64,000 nt of DNA from assembly GCF_025736875.1 (NCBI RefSeq), contig NZ_CP107052.1, forward strand, positions 484,001 through 548,000, in the 5' to 3' direction. Position numbers and translations under genes: made by a program. The notes under the pieces are model-generated. The model was not told the DNA's origin and did not search any database. It saw nothing but the letters and a program-made list of their open reading frames with translations. Source of the stretch: Candidatus Kirkpatrickella diaphorinae. Its GTDB lineage: Bacteria; Pseudomonadota; Alphaproteobacteria; Acetobacterales; Acetobacteraceae. Shown in pieces: positions 7,325 through 15,898 of this stretch. How positions within the stretch are numbered: position 1 is the first letter of the stretch; each line of letters begins with the position of its first letter.

Positions 7325-8739
7325 CGATGCGCCAGGCCCTTTCTGATTGCATCGCGGTCTGGTCCCTTCTCATTTTCGTCACTGTGGCGCGGCTGATCCT
7401 CGCCGCTGAGATCGGCCTGTCGCCCGATGAGGCTTATTACTGGATCTGGTCCCAGCATCTTCAAGGCGGGTATTTTGATCATCCCCCCGCCGTGGCTTTT
7501 ATCATCCGTGCCGGAACATGGATCTGGGGTGATACGACCTTCGGCATCCGGTTTTTCGGGCCGATCCTGGGGCTGGCCGGTTCACTCCTTCTCATCAATG
7601 CGGGCAGAGATTTGATGGGGCGGCGCGAGGACGGCATCAAAGCCGCACTCCTTTTTAATGCGACGCTTTTTCTCGGTGTCGGGGCCGCGACGATGACGCC
7701 GGATACACCGCTCCTGTTTTTCAGCACATTGGCCTTGTGGGCGCTGGGGCGTCTCTATGTGACACAGCGCCCTGAATGGTGGCTCCTTATCGGCGCGGCT
7801 TTCGGACTGGGTTTTGACAGCAAATACACGGTCGTGCTTCCGGCGCTTGCCTGCGGTTTATGGTGGCTTTTCTCACCTCGAAAACCGCCCTTCAGATGGG
7901 TTGCTGGCGGCGCGCTGATGGGATGTCTCGTCATTTCGCCCGTCCTTCTCTGGAATGCGCAGCATCATTGGGCGAGCTTTCTGAAACAGGGCGGCAGAGC
8001 GCAGGATTGGGCGCCATCGCGTGCCGTGCAATTTGTTGGAGAATTGCTGGGCGGGCAGATCGGCCTTGCGACGCCGCTTATTTTTCTGCTGTGTGTGGGC
8101 GGCGTCATTGCAGCAATACGCCAGGCGCGTCGCGGCGACGCTTTATGGCTGCTCAGCGCCATGGTGGTGCTTCCGGGCGGCGTCTTTCTGCAACATGCGT
8201 TGGGGGGGAGGGTCCAGGCAAACTGGCCGATTATTCTTTACCCCGCTGCGATTCTGCTCGCCACCCGGATGCGCGGTGTCACCACGGCCGCCTGCCTTGG
8301 TTATGCCGTGACAGGCCTCATTTATCTTCAGGCTTTAGCACATATCATCCCGCTTTCGCCGCATCAGGACATCATGGCGCGCCAGACCGGGGGGTGGCGG
8401 GATTTTGCGCAGCAACTCGCGCGGCAGAGTGAGGGGCAGGCCGTCATATTCCGGGATTATGCGCAGGCATCCCTCGTCCATTTTTACGCGCCCGAACTGA
8501 CGATTTACAGCACGGACCCACGTTGGTTTTACCTCGATCGCTCGGTCGGGCGGGAAGGGGCGGCGCTTCTGGTTGAAAAACAGGAGTCGCGGGACGCTAT
8601 CTTGCACGGATGGGTTGCGGCATCGCCAAACCCGACATCCCTATGTCGAAAGGCGCGGGGACAGAATATAAAATGTTACCGTCTGACGCTGATCAAAAAT
8701 TCAGGAGGGGACTCGGTCATCATCAGGCGGGTGGGGTGA
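7321..8739 (+). CDS. ArnT/PMT-like (GT39/GT83) membrane glycosyltransferase
   Basis: The protein has 472 residues and many membrane helices. SPDEAYYWIWSQHLQGGYFD (34-53), with its acidic residue in the first periplasmic loop, is the hallmark of the dolichyl/undecaprenyl-phosphate-sugar transferases PMT and ArnT. Such enzymes move a sugar from a lipid carrier to a periplasmic acceptor such as lipid A. The ATG at 7321 overlaps the GT2 stop (ATGA); an alternative start at 7243 would add 26 residues that merely read the neighbour's frame. It probably works with the preceding polyprenyl-phosphate sugar synthase. The acceptor and sugar are not identifiable. An intrinsic terminator follows. Confidence 0.85.
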   Translation: MTMRQALSDCIAVWSLLIFVTVARLILAAEIGLSPDEAYYWIWSQHLQGGYFDHPPAVAFIIRAGTWIWGDTTFGIRFFGPILGLAGSLLLINAGRDLMGRREDGIKAALLFNATLFLGVGAATMTPDTPLLFFSTLALWALGRLYVTQRPEWWLLIGAAFGLGFDSKYTVVLPALACGLWWLFSPRKPPFRWVAGGALMGCLVISPVLLWNAQHHWASFLKQGGRAQDWAPSRAVQFVGELLGGQIGLATPLIFLLCVGGVIAAIRQARRGDALWLLSAMVVLPGGVFLQHALGGRVQANWPIILYPAAILLATRMRGVTTAACLGYAVTGLIYLQALAHIIPLSPHQDIMARQTGGWRDFAQQLARQSEGQAVIFRDYAQASLVHFYAPELTIYSTDPRWFYLDRSVGREGAALLVEKQESRDAILHGWVAASPNPTSLCRKARGQNIKCYRLTLIKNSGGDSVIIRRVG

Positions 8740-8757
8740 TGCCTGGGCGTCAGCCAT

Positions 8758-8786
8758 AAAAAAACCGCCCCGAAAGGCGGTTTTTA
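8758..8786. terminator. Bidirectional intrinsic terminator
   Basis: AAAACCGCC (8761-8769) pairs with GGCGGTTTT across a CCGAAA loop. A T-run follows on the plus strand, and an A-run precedes, which becomes a T-run for the minus strand. It can end both the glycosyltransferase operon and rpsU. Confidence 0.9.
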
Positions 8787-8805
8787 CCGAACGTCGCGTG
8801 ACGGC

Positions 8806-9009
8806 TCAGAAGCCTTCACGTTCCAGACGTTTGCGCTCCATTTTACGTGCACGGCGCACCGCTTCAGCAGCCTCACGCGCGCGGCGCTCAGAGGGCTTCT
8901 CGAAATGGCGGCGCAGCTTCATTTCACGAAAAATGCCTTCGCGCTGCATTTTCTTTTTAAGCGCTTTGAGCGCTTGATCGACATTATTGTCACGGACCAG
9001 AACCTGCAC
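8806..9009 (-). CDS. rpsU: 30S ribosomal protein S21
   Basis: From the GTG at 9009 the protein has 67 residues ([20 protein letters not shown] at the start, then a basic tail ending [13 protein letters not shown]), the normal S21 size. S21 helps the 30S subunit bind mRNA leaders. Longer readings from upstream starts add 50 residues unlike S21. AGGAG lies 9 bases before this GTG, so the start is well supported. The basic C-terminal half is typical. Confidence 0.95.
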   Translation of the reverse strand: MQVLVRDNNVDQALKALKKKMQREGIFREMKLRRHFEKPSERRAREAAEAVRRARKMERKRLEREGF

Positions 9010-9247
9010 GTGCCTGTCATCTCCTGTCGCCCAATCGGTGTTGCGGGCTTGCTGAATAAATATGTTCAAGGACGCGCCATTTCGGCTTTTCGTCCGATCA
9101 GGTGGTCGCATTAGCATAATTGCGTGGCGCAGCACAAATGTTTTCACGTTTCCGCGCATTTTTGCCTATAAGAGTCAGTCGAAACACGCGCTTAGCCCGC
9201 CGGGTGCCCGCCGGTGCGCCAAAGCAAGGCAGAGAGGGCCGTTTACG

Positions 9248-9748
9248 ATGCGTGATATCCAACACGCGCGCCGCCAGGGGCTCCCCGCGCGTAACGTCAC
9301 CTCGACACATCTTTACCTCAGGGAGGAACAGGTCCGCAGCGCGTGGGAAGCCACGACGGAAGCCTTCCGACAGCTTGAGAAACAGTCAGATGCAAGGCGG
9401 ATGGAGCACGGTATCGGCAAGGCGCATCAGCGCATTCTGATCCTCCTCGCCAATCGGCCCGGCCTCTCTGTCGGGGATGTGCAGCGTAAACTGGTTGTGT
9501 CAAAGCAGAGCCTCAACCGTGAGTTGAATTTGCTGCTCCAAAAACGTTACGTCACCTGCACGGTCGATGGAGTCGATCGACGCGTGCGGCGCCTCCACGT
9601 TACGGATAAGGGGCGTGAGCTTGCTGACATCTGCTTTGAGCCGCTGCGACAGTCCCTGACGGCGGCTTACCGTCAGGCCGGGGCGCAGGCTGTGGAAGGA
9701 TTTCAGCAGGTTCTCGCCTGTCTGACGCGCGACGGAGACGACACTTGA
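9248..9748 (+). CDS. MarR-family transcriptional regulator (PetP-like)
   Basis: The protein has 166 residues with a winged helix at about 55-130: AHQRILILLANRPGLSVGDV, then SKQSLNRELNLLLQKRYV and the wing DRRVRRLHVTDKG. Its stop overlaps a TTG start of the response regulator by 4 bases, and a sensor kinase follows. A MarR plus OmpR-type regulator pair resembles petP-petR of Rhodobacter capsulatus, where the pair is tied to cytochrome bc1 expression. That parallel is inferred from arrangement only. ATG 9248 was chosen over an upstream frame start at 9062, because GAGAGGG precedes it and the family begins here. Confidence 0.85.
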   Translation: MRDIQHARRQGLPARNVTSTHLYLREEQVRSAWEATTEAFRQLEKQSDARRMEHGIGKAHQRILILLANRPGLSVGDVQRKLVVSKQSLNRELNLLLQKRYVTCTVDGVDRRVRRLHVTDKGRELADICFEPLRQSLTAAYRQAGAQAVEGFQQVLACLTRDGDDT

Positions 9749-10431
9749 AATCAGCGCATATTCTCGTCGTCGATGATGACCCCCGTCTTTTGAAGCTGAT
9801 TAAGCGGTTTCTCGATGAAAATGGCTTTCGGGTGACGACGGCCGCCAACGCGGCGGAAGCGCGTCACTTTCTGAAAATGGTGCAGCCCGATGCGATGATT
9901 GTGGATGTGATGATGCCGGGCGAGGATGGCATCTCCCTGACGCGGGCCTTGCGGGATGAGGGGTGCGCATGGCCGATCATGGCGTTGACAGCGCGTGGCG
10001 AGCCGGAGGAGCGCGTTGACGGGCTTGAGGCCGGGGCGGATGATTATATGGCCAAACCTTTTGAACCGAGGGAGCTGGTCCTGCGGCTTCAGGGCCATTT
10101 GCGGCGCGCGACCGGGCAGGTGCCCCATTGCGCGACGCGTCTAATCCGGATCGGCACGCTTGAATTTGACGCCCATCGAGGGCTGCTGAATGGTGGTGAC
10201 GGCACCATTCATCTGACGGGCCGAGATGTGGCGCTTCTTCAACTTTTCTGCTCCCGCCCCGGGGCCATTCTGTCGCGAGAGGTCATTGCAGGTGCGCTGG
10301 CGCTGGAGGATGTCAGTGAGCGCAGCGTTGATGTGCAGGTGACACGTCTGCGCAAGCGTATTGAGCCGGACCCCAGAGAGCCCCGGCACTTACAGACAGT
10401 GCGCGGACGCGGTTACGTCTTCAGACCCTGA
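9745..10431 (+). CDS. OmpR-family response regulator (PetR-like)
   Basis: The protein has 228 residues. The receiver domain (1-118) has the acidic pair D10-D11, phosphoacceptor D54 in MIVDVMMPG, T82 and K104. The C-terminal winged-helix DNA-binding domain (130-228) includes SREVIAGALALEDVSERSVDVQ and RTVRGRGYVF-like residues at the end. It starts with TTG, preceded by GGAGACGACAC, and overlaps the MarR gene by 4 bases. The kinase gene follows after 13 bases, so it is probably the cognate partner. All phosphorylation residues are intact. Confidence 0.93.
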   Translation: MKSAHILVVDDDPRLLKLIKRFLDENGFRVTTAANAAEARHFLKMVQPDAMIVDVMMPGEDGISLTRALRDEGCAWPIMALTARGEPEERVDGLEAGADDYMAKPFEPRELVLRLQGHLRRATGQVPHCATRLIRIGTLEFDAHRGLLNGGDGTIHLTGRDVALLQLFCSRPGAILSREVIAGALALEDVSERSVDVQVTRLRKRIEPDPREPRHLQTVRGRGYVFRP

Positions 10432-10444
10432 CGGAAGAAGCTGA

Positions 10445-11806
10445 ATGATTTTTCGTAAATTCGGGCGCAGGATTGAACGGCCTTTACGGCGATTTCTGCC
10501 ACGCTCGCTTTTCGGGCGGTCGCTTCTCATCGTCTTTGTGCCGCTTTTCGTGACGCAGCTTGTCGCATTCCAGCTTTTTTACGGCAATTATCTCAGCCTT
10601 GTCTCAAGACGCCTGGCCGACTCCGTTGTCGCGGAGCTGGCCATGACGGTGCGGCTGGTTGCGCGTTTCCCGGATGAGCGTGACTGGATTCTGGACCAGG
10701 CGCGTCGGGAGCAGCAACTCGTCGTCACTTATGGTGAAATGTCCGACGCCAAAATCCAGCGCACGCGGAACGTCTTAGGCCCGATGTATGATGACCTGCA
10801 GGATGCTGTCAGGCGCGTCTTTCACACATCCTGCCGCATTGATTGGCACGCGACGTCGGATAATGTGCGGTTTGAGTTGCCTTATCGTGGCGGGCTGCTG
10901 AGTGTCGAGGTGCCGCGTAAAAGACTGGTGACGGGGCCTGTATGGTTTTTCCTCGCCTGGGCGGGGGGCAGCGCGATCATTCTTTTCGGCATTGCGGGGC
11001 TTTTTATCCGCAATCAGGTCCGCGTCATCCGTGGGATTTCCCACGCTGCGGAGCAGTTCGGCATCGGGCGCGATGATGGGCCGATCCATCCGCGCGGCGC
11101 GCGGGAAGTGCGCAAGGCGGCGGTGGCTTTCAACCGGATGCAGGCGCGCGTCAACCGGTTTGTTGAGCAACGCACGATCGTCCTTGCCGGTGTCTCGCAT
11201 GATCTGCGCACGCCGCTGACCCGCCTGCGTCTCTCTCTCGCGATGATCCCGAATGCCGGTGTGATTGAAGCGGCGGCGCTGCGGCCCGACATTGCCGATA
11301 TGGTGTCCGACATTGCGGAGATGGAGGCGCTGGTGAACAGCTACCTGACCTTCGCACGCGGGGAGGGGGCGGAAGCGCCGGTTGAGACGGATCTCAGCGC
11401 CTTGCTTCGTCGGATCGCCGCGGATACGGAACGCGCCGGCGGGCGCATCACCCATATTGATATCCCGGAAGGTATTTTTGCCGTCGTGCGACCGGATGCG
11501 CTGCGGCGCGCGCTTGCCAATATCGCGGAAAATGCGCGCACGCACGGGGGCAGCATGTCCATGACCCTCAACCGCCGCGAGACGGAGATCTTCATTTGCG
11601 TCGATGATGACGGCGATGGCATTCCCCCGCATTTGCGGGAAGAAGTCTTTCAGCTTTTCTCACGCAATCGCGCGACGGTCAGTGGGAGTGGCCTGGGACT
11701 GACGATTGCGCGCGACATCATGCGCGCCCACGGGGGCGAGATCACGCTTCTCGATAGCCCGCAGGGCGGGTTGCGTGTGCTGGTGCGTCTGCCGACGCCC
11801 GACTGA
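10445..11806 (+). CDS. EnvZ-like sensor histidine kinase
   Basis: The protein has 453 residues. It has one membrane helix near 25-45, a periplasmic sensor of roughly 120 residues, a second helix near 166-188, then HAMP (about 190-240). The dimerisation domain carries the phosphorylated H252 in SHDLRTPLTRL. The ATPase domain has an N-box (NIAENARTHGG), DDGDGIP and SGLGLTIARDIMRAHGG. Everything needed for autophosphorylation and phosphotransfer to the adjacent response regulator is present. The periplasmic domain matches no sensor I recognise, so the signal is unknown. The gene closes the MarR-regulator-kinase operon. Confidence 0.93.
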   Translation: MIFRKFGRRIERPLRRFLPRSLFGRSLLIVFVPLFVTQLVAFQLFYGNYLSLVSRRLADSVVAELAMTVRLVARFPDERDWILDQARREQQLVVTYGEMSDAKIQRTRNVLGPMYDDLQDAVRRVFHTSCRIDWHATSDNVRFELPYRGGLLSVEVPRKRLVTGPVWFFLAWAGGSAIILFGIAGLFIRNQVRVIRGISHAAEQFGIGRDDGPIHPRGAREVRKAAVAFNRMQARVNRFVEQRTIVLAGVSHDLRTPLTRLRLSLAMIPNAGVIEAAALRPDIADMVSDIAEMEALVNSYLTFARGEGAEAPVETDLSALLRRIAADTERAGGRITHIDIPEGIFAVVRPDALRRALANIAENARTHGGSMSMTLNRRETEIFICVDDDGDGIPPHLREEVFQLFSRNRATVSGSGLGLTIARDIMRAHGGEITLLDSPQGGLRVLVRLPTPD

Positions 11807-11841
11807 AGCGCCATCAGGTCCCTTGCGGGGCGCGCGCTGTC

Positions 11842-12420
11842 TTACGGAATGGAGTTACCTGTCCCGCCATTACCGGTCCCGATAGCGCCACCCCCAAGCG
11901 GGCCCTGGCTGCCGCCGAACTGGTTATTCATGTTTCCAAGCGGGTTATAGCGGCCCACATTGCCCAGCAATTGCTGGAAGACATTAACCTTCGTCCCGGG
12001 TGCCGGCGTCGCGCCCGGTGCCATGCCGACATTATATCGGTCGCTGGAATCATATTGCGACACATTACGCAGGACGCCGCCATGATCAAACGCCAGCACA
12101 GTGACATCCTGCTTACGGATTTTGGGATAGCTCAGCGGCTGTTGATGGGTGACGAGCGAGATATAGATCCACTTATTATCGTCGAAAGTGGATGTCGTCG
12201 TCGGGGAACCGATGAGTTGCCGCACGTCATCTTTCGTGCTGGTGCCGGGAACAAGGAGTTTGAAATCGGCCTTCTCAACCAGCGTGCCGCGATTTTGCGG
12301 AATCGGCCCGAAGACGGAACAGCCAGCCAGTAAGGGTACGGACAGCGCCAAACTGGCGGCGGCATAGCGCAGGGAAAAAGCCGGACCCCTGGTTGTGTGG
12401 ACAAGTTTCACGCGTGTCAT
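11842..12420 (-). CDS. bamE: Outer-membrane assembly lipoprotein BamE (SmpA/OmlA family)
   Basis: The protein has 192 residues, with a signal peptide ending in the lipobox LLAGC (lipidated C34). Residues 45-125 are the SmpA/OmlA fold (STKDDVRQLIGSPTTTSTFD, then WIYIS). BamE stabilises the BAM complex that inserts beta-barrel proteins. Residues from about 145 to the end form a low-complexity tail rich in Gly, Asn and Pro, longer than in the E. coli protein but common in Alphaproteobacteria. The gene is divergent from yceD; this bamE / yceD-rpmF-plsX-fabH order is typical of the class. Confidence 0.9.
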   Translation of the reverse strand: MTRVKLVHTTRGPAFSLRYAAASLALSVPLLAGCSVFGPIPQNRGTLVEKADFKLLVPGTSTKDDVRQLIGSPTTTSTFDDNKWIYISLVTHQQPLSYPKIRKQDVTVLAFDHGGVLRNVSQYDSSDRYNVGMAPGATPAPGTKVNVFQQLLGNVGRYNPLGNMNNQFGGSQGPLGGGAIGTGNGGTGNSIP

Positions 12421-12511
12421 CAGCCGCAGATTCCCGCTTTCATTTGAGCTCCGTCATGTTATATCATCTGCCGATATCATAACAAGATGCCGTGCGGGCC
12501 TGACAGAGTGT

Positions 12512-12529
12512 GTGACACTATAGTGTCAC
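12512..12529. promoter_or_regulatory. Perfect 18-bp palindrome between bamE and yceD
   Basis: The sequence GTGACACTATAGTGTCAC is a perfect 9+9 palindrome with no spacer. It lies 92 bases upstream of bamE and 67 bases upstream of yceD, in a position suited to an operator for either gene. The inner ACACTATAGTGT recalls part of an NrdR box but lacks its full length. No regulator is assigned. Confidence 0.5.
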
Positions 12530-12596
12530 GCGTCGGCGCAGCGCAATCTTCAAACGGTGCTGATGGCGCACAACTTTTCAATTAAGGACATGCCGC

Positions 12597-13142
12597 GTGG
12601 AGCTTCCTTCTGAGCTGGATTGCCGTGTGGCGCTTCACGGTCGAAACGGGGCCGAGCGCCGCGTCAAGGTGGAAGCAAATCACGAGGAATGTGAGCGCAT
12701 CGCGGAACGCCTCATGATCCCGGCCGTCAAGATGCTGACATGCACTTATAAGGTGATGCCCCTGCACGACCATTCCGTCATTTGCGATGGATGGCTTGAC
12801 GCGCAGGTCGTGCTTGCCTGCTGCGTCTCCGGCGAGCTGTTTGAAGATGTCGTGTCGGAGGCGTTTCGCGTCCGTTTCGTGACGGAGGCGCGTGAGAGCC
12901 CGCAGGATTTTCTTGACCCGGATCTGCCGGATGAAATCATTTTTGACGGGCAGGTCGTTGATCTCGGCGCGCTGACGATTGAGCAGCTGGCCCTGGCATT
13001 GCCGCCTTTTCCGCGTAAGCCGGACCTTCCGGAGGTCGATATTGCTGAAGACCCCGCCACGCCGGATGACGATATGCCGACGACCCGTCCCTTCGCGCAT
13101 CTCGCACATTTGATGAATAAGAAATCCCGCAAGGGCGATTAA
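12597..13142 (+). CDS. yceD: YceD/DUF177 family protein (23S rRNA accumulation)
   Basis: The protein has 181 residues and a GTG start with AAGGAC 8 bases upstream. The DUF177 core includes LDAQVVLACCVSGELFEDVV (around 68-87) and VVDLGALTIEQLALALPPFP (about 120-139), the segment typical of the alphaproteobacterial form. YceD is needed for accumulation of 23S rRNA and sits next to rpmF in most bacteria, as here. The exact biochemical role is not settled. The C-terminal residues beyond 150 are charged and poorly conserved. Confidence 0.9.
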   Translation: MELPSELDCRVALHGRNGAERRVKVEANHEECERIAERLMIPAVKMLTCTYKVMPLHDHSVICDGWLDAQVVLACCVSGELFEDVVSEAFRVRFVTEARESPQDFLDPDLPDEIIFDGQVVDLGALTIEQLALALPPFPRKPDLPEVDIAEDPATPDDDMPTTRPFAHLAHLMNKKSRKGD

Positions 13143-13431
13143 CGTGCATCCCAGGCGCGGACGCGTATGAATGTTGCGTCAGGCACGCCTTCTCCCCACA
13201 TAAAGTGAGGTGCCCGGCCCATGGGCTGCCTTTGAGGTGGGGGACCGCGCTGCAAAAGGTGGAGGGGCAAGGCCCCGTGCAGGAAGGGCGGGTGATCAGG
13301 CGACGAGACGCTTGCGAGTTTTAAACGTGTCTGCTAGAGGATGCGCGCCTTATTACATTGAATCGTATCGCTCTACATCACAGTCGCTCGACGTCTGGGA
13401 CGGGCGACTTACTGGAAAGAGACCTTTTACC
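13143..13431 (+). other. Intergenic region between yceD and rpmF
   Basis: These 289 bases carry no supported gene. A short frame from 13210 runs into rpmF, but its upstream part has no conserved look. An rpmF promoter may lie around 13330-13400, where the sequence becomes AT-richer; no clear -35/-10 pair was found. Confidence 0.3.
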
Positions 13432-13635
13432 ATGGCCGTTCCGAAAAGAAAAACCTCGCCATCCCGTCGCGGTATGCGCCGGAGCCATCACGCCCTGACG
13501 ATTCAGGCGAGCGCAGAATGCGCCAATTGTGGTGAACTGAAACGCCCGCATCACGTCTGCTCTCATTGTGGACATTATGACGGACGTGAGGTGGTCGCTG
13601 CCGGCAAGACCCTGAAGACAACTGTCCGCGCCTGA
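13432..13635 (+). CDS. rpmF: 50S ribosomal protein L32
   Basis: The protein has 67 residues, beginning [20 protein letters not shown] and containing a zinc-ribbon motif of two CxxC pairs (CANCGEL and CSHCG). It is a small protein of the large subunit. The ATG at 13432 has GGAAAGAGA upstream and gives the normal family length; the in-frame upstream extension is not conserved. yceD precedes and plsX follows, the standard order. The presence of all four cysteines indicates the zinc-binding form of L32. Confidence 0.96.
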   Translation: MAVPKRKTSPSRRGMRRSHHALTIQASAECANCGELKRPHHVCSHCGHYDGREVVAAGKTLKTTVRA

Positions 13636-13698
13636 TCCTGCGGCGGCTCGGCATGCCTCTGGCGGCTGAAGAGGACGGGTTGATGCGTGAGGCTCGCA

Positions 13699-14787
13699 AT
13701 GATTGATAACGTCGTGGCGCCTGATCAGGCAGCTTCGTTCAGCCTTGCGATTGACGCGATGGGCGGGGATGACGCGCCCGAGATTGTCGTTGCCGGGTTA
13801 GATCTGGCCGCCGACCGCCATCCGGGCGCGCGCTTCCTCCTTTTCGGTGACGAAGCCAGGCTGACGCCGCTCCTTGCACGCTATAAAAAAGCGGCGCAGA
13901 TCGCCCAGATCGCCCACACGACGGAAGCGATCACGATGGAGATGAGGCCGACATCGGCCCTGCGCCTTCGCGACTCCTCTTTGAGGATGGCCATCACAGC
14001 CGTGGCGGATGGAAGGGCACGCGGTGTCGTTTCCGCGGGGAATAGCGGCGCTCTGCTCGCGCTGGCCAAAATCCTTCTCAAAACCCTGCCGGGTATCTCC
14101 CGCCCTGCCATGGCGGCCGTCAATCCCTCCGCGCGGGGTGATGTCGTCATGCTGGATCTCGGGGCGAATATCTCCTGCGATGCGCGAAATCTCGTTGAAT
14201 TTGCGGTCATGGGTGAGGCTTTTTCCCAGGCTGTGCTCGGCCTGCCTGCCCCGCGCATTGGCCTGCTCAATGTCGGGGTTGAAGAGCTTAAAGGTGATGA
14301 GCGCCTGCGATGCGCTGCCGATGCCTTGCGCGCGTCTCCGCTGAGTGCGCAATTTCTGGGCTTTGTTGAAGGGCACGACATTACGGCGGGGACGGCGGAT
14401 GTCGTCGTCACTGACGGATTCACCGGCAATATCGCCCTTAAGACGGGTGAGGGGGCGCTCAAGCTTGCAGCCCAGCTTCTGCAGCAGATTTTCAAAACGA
14501 ATCTGCTGACAAAAATCGGCTATATTCTGGTGCGCCCCGGCTTGCGACGGATGCGGGAGTGGATTGACCCACGCCAATATAATGGTGCCGTTTTCGTGGG
14601 GCTCAATGGCATCGTCGTCAAATCTCATGGTGGCGCCGACGCTGAGGGTTTCGCCTCCGCGATCGATGTTGCGATGGATGCTGTCGATAATGAGGTGAAT
14701 AAAAAGATCCGCTCCCGGCTTAAGCAGATTCAGTTCCTGCAGGAAGCCCCTGACGCATCTGAGAGCGGCACCACCACTACAGATTGA
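13699..14787 (+). CDS. plsX: Phosphate acyltransferase PlsX
   Basis: From the ATG at 13699 the protein has 362 residues. It converts acyl-ACP and phosphate to acyl-phosphate, the donor for PlsY in phospholipid synthesis. Recognisable segments are LAIDAMGGDDAPEIVVAG near the N-terminus, ARGVVSAGNSGALLALAKI, and VVTDGFTGNIALKTGEGALK. A GTG at 13687 is an alternative start; AGGCTC about 8 bases upstream favours the ATG, but the choice is not certain. fabH follows after 93 bases, linking phospholipid and fatty acid initiation. Confidence 0.95.
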   Translation: MIDNVVAPDQAASFSLAIDAMGGDDAPEIVVAGLDLAADRHPGARFLLFGDEARLTPLLARYKKAAQIAQIAHTTEAITMEMRPTSALRLRDSSLRMAITAVADGRARGVVSAGNSGALLALAKILLKTLPGISRPAMAAVNPSARGDVVMLDLGANISCDARNLVEFAVMGEAFSQAVLGLPAPRIGLLNVGVEELKGDERLRCAADALRASPLSAQFLGFVEGHDITAGTADVVVTDGFTGNIALKTGEGALKLAAQLLQQIFKTNLLTKIGYILVRPGLRRMREWIDPRQYNGAVFVGLNGIVVKSHGGADAEGFASAIDVAMDAVDNEVNKKIRSRLKQIQFLQEAPDASESGTTTTD

Positions 14788-14880
14788 ACATTCTGAATAA
14801 CGCCTGTTTTGCACTAAACTGTACTTTGCCGGGCCGATCCGACACGGTAGGGTGTCGTGCAAAAAAAAAAGGAAGTCTTT

Positions 14881-15837
14881 ATGCCTGTCCGCTCAAAACT
14901 GATCGGGTTCGGGGGGTATCTCCCTGATAAAATCGTCACAAATGCGGACCTCTCAACGCGGGTCGATACGTCGGATGAATGGATTCGCACCCGCACCGGC
15001 ATCGCGCAACGTCACATTGCCGGGCCGGACGATTCGGCGGCAAGCATGGGGGAAGCCGCCGCACGGGCCGCACTTGAATATGCCGGCGTCGATGCGGAGA
15101 CGGTGGATGCCATCATCGTCGCCACCGCCACGCCGGACCAGCCTTTCCCCGCTGTCGCGACACGCATCCAGGGTGCGCTCGGCCTCAAACAAGGTTTTGC
15201 CTTCGATATCAGCGCTGCGTGTTCCGGCTTTATTTACGCGCTGGCCGTTGCCGATTCCCTCATCCAGACGAAGCAGGCGCGCCGGGTGCTTGTGATCGGG
15301 AGTGAGGTTTACTCCCGGATTCTCGATTGGTCTGATCGCACCACATGTGTGCTTTTCGGCGATGGGGCGGGCGCTGTCCTGCTCGATATCGCGGAGCCGG
15401 AGTCGGAGAGCGTCATTCTGTCGACTCACCTGCATAGTGACGGTGCCCATGCCGATATTCTCTATGTGGAACGTGAGGGGAAAGACGGCCCGTCCCTGCG
15501 TATGAATGGCCGGGAGGTCTTCCGGCACGCCGTGACAAAGCTCGCGGAGGTTGTGGATGAGGCCCTGCATGCACATGGTATGACAGGTAAGGATGTGCAG
15601 TGGCTCGTCCCGCACCAGGCCAATCTGCGCATCATTGACGGTGTGGCAAAAAAGCTCGCCCTGCCTCAGGAGCGCGTCATTGTGACGGTTGACCGTCACG
15701 CCAATACTTCCGCCGCCTCCATCCCCCTGGCGCTCAACGAAGCAGTTCGCGACGGGCGTGTAAAAAAGGGTGAAATTGTGTTGTTGGAGGCGCTTGGCGG
15801 CGGACTTACCTGGGGCGCCGCGCTGCTGAGACTGTAA
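14881..15837 (+). CDS. fabH: 3-oxoacyl-ACP synthase III (FabH)
   Basis: The protein has 318 residues. It condenses acetyl-CoA with malonyl-ACP to start fatty acid synthesis. The catalytic triad is visible: C114 in ISAACSGF, the histidine in VPHQAN and the asparagine in HANTSA. The glycine-rich GGGLTWGAALLRL C-terminus is typical. The ATG at 14881 follows AGGAAG with good spacing; an in-frame upstream start at 14857 reads through an A-run and is less likely. plsX is upstream and ihfA downstream. Confidence 0.97.
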   Translation: MPVRSKLIGFGGYLPDKIVTNADLSTRVDTSDEWIRTRTGIAQRHIAGPDDSAASMGEAAARAALEYAGVDAETVDAIIVATATPDQPFPAVATRIQGALGLKQGFAFDISAACSGFIYALAVADSLIQTKQARRVLVIGSEVYSRILDWSDRTTCVLFGDGAGAVLLDIAEPESESVILSTHLHSDGAHADILYVEREGKDGPSLRMNGREVFRHAVTKLAEVVDEALHAHGMTGKDVQWLVPHQANLRIIDGVAKKLALPQERVIVTVDRHANTSAASIPLALNEAVRDGRVKKGEIVLLEALGGGLTWGAALLRL

Positions 15838-15898
15838 CAGTTACTGTTTTATTGACGTTAATATTTGACGCAGAAAATTACCGTGGTAGCTTGTGCAC

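Noticed and set aside
13798-14862. 354-codon open frame antisense to plsX
   Set aside because: It lies fully over plsX, whose motifs are clear. The antisense translation has no recognisable domain and arises from the GC-rich codon pattern.
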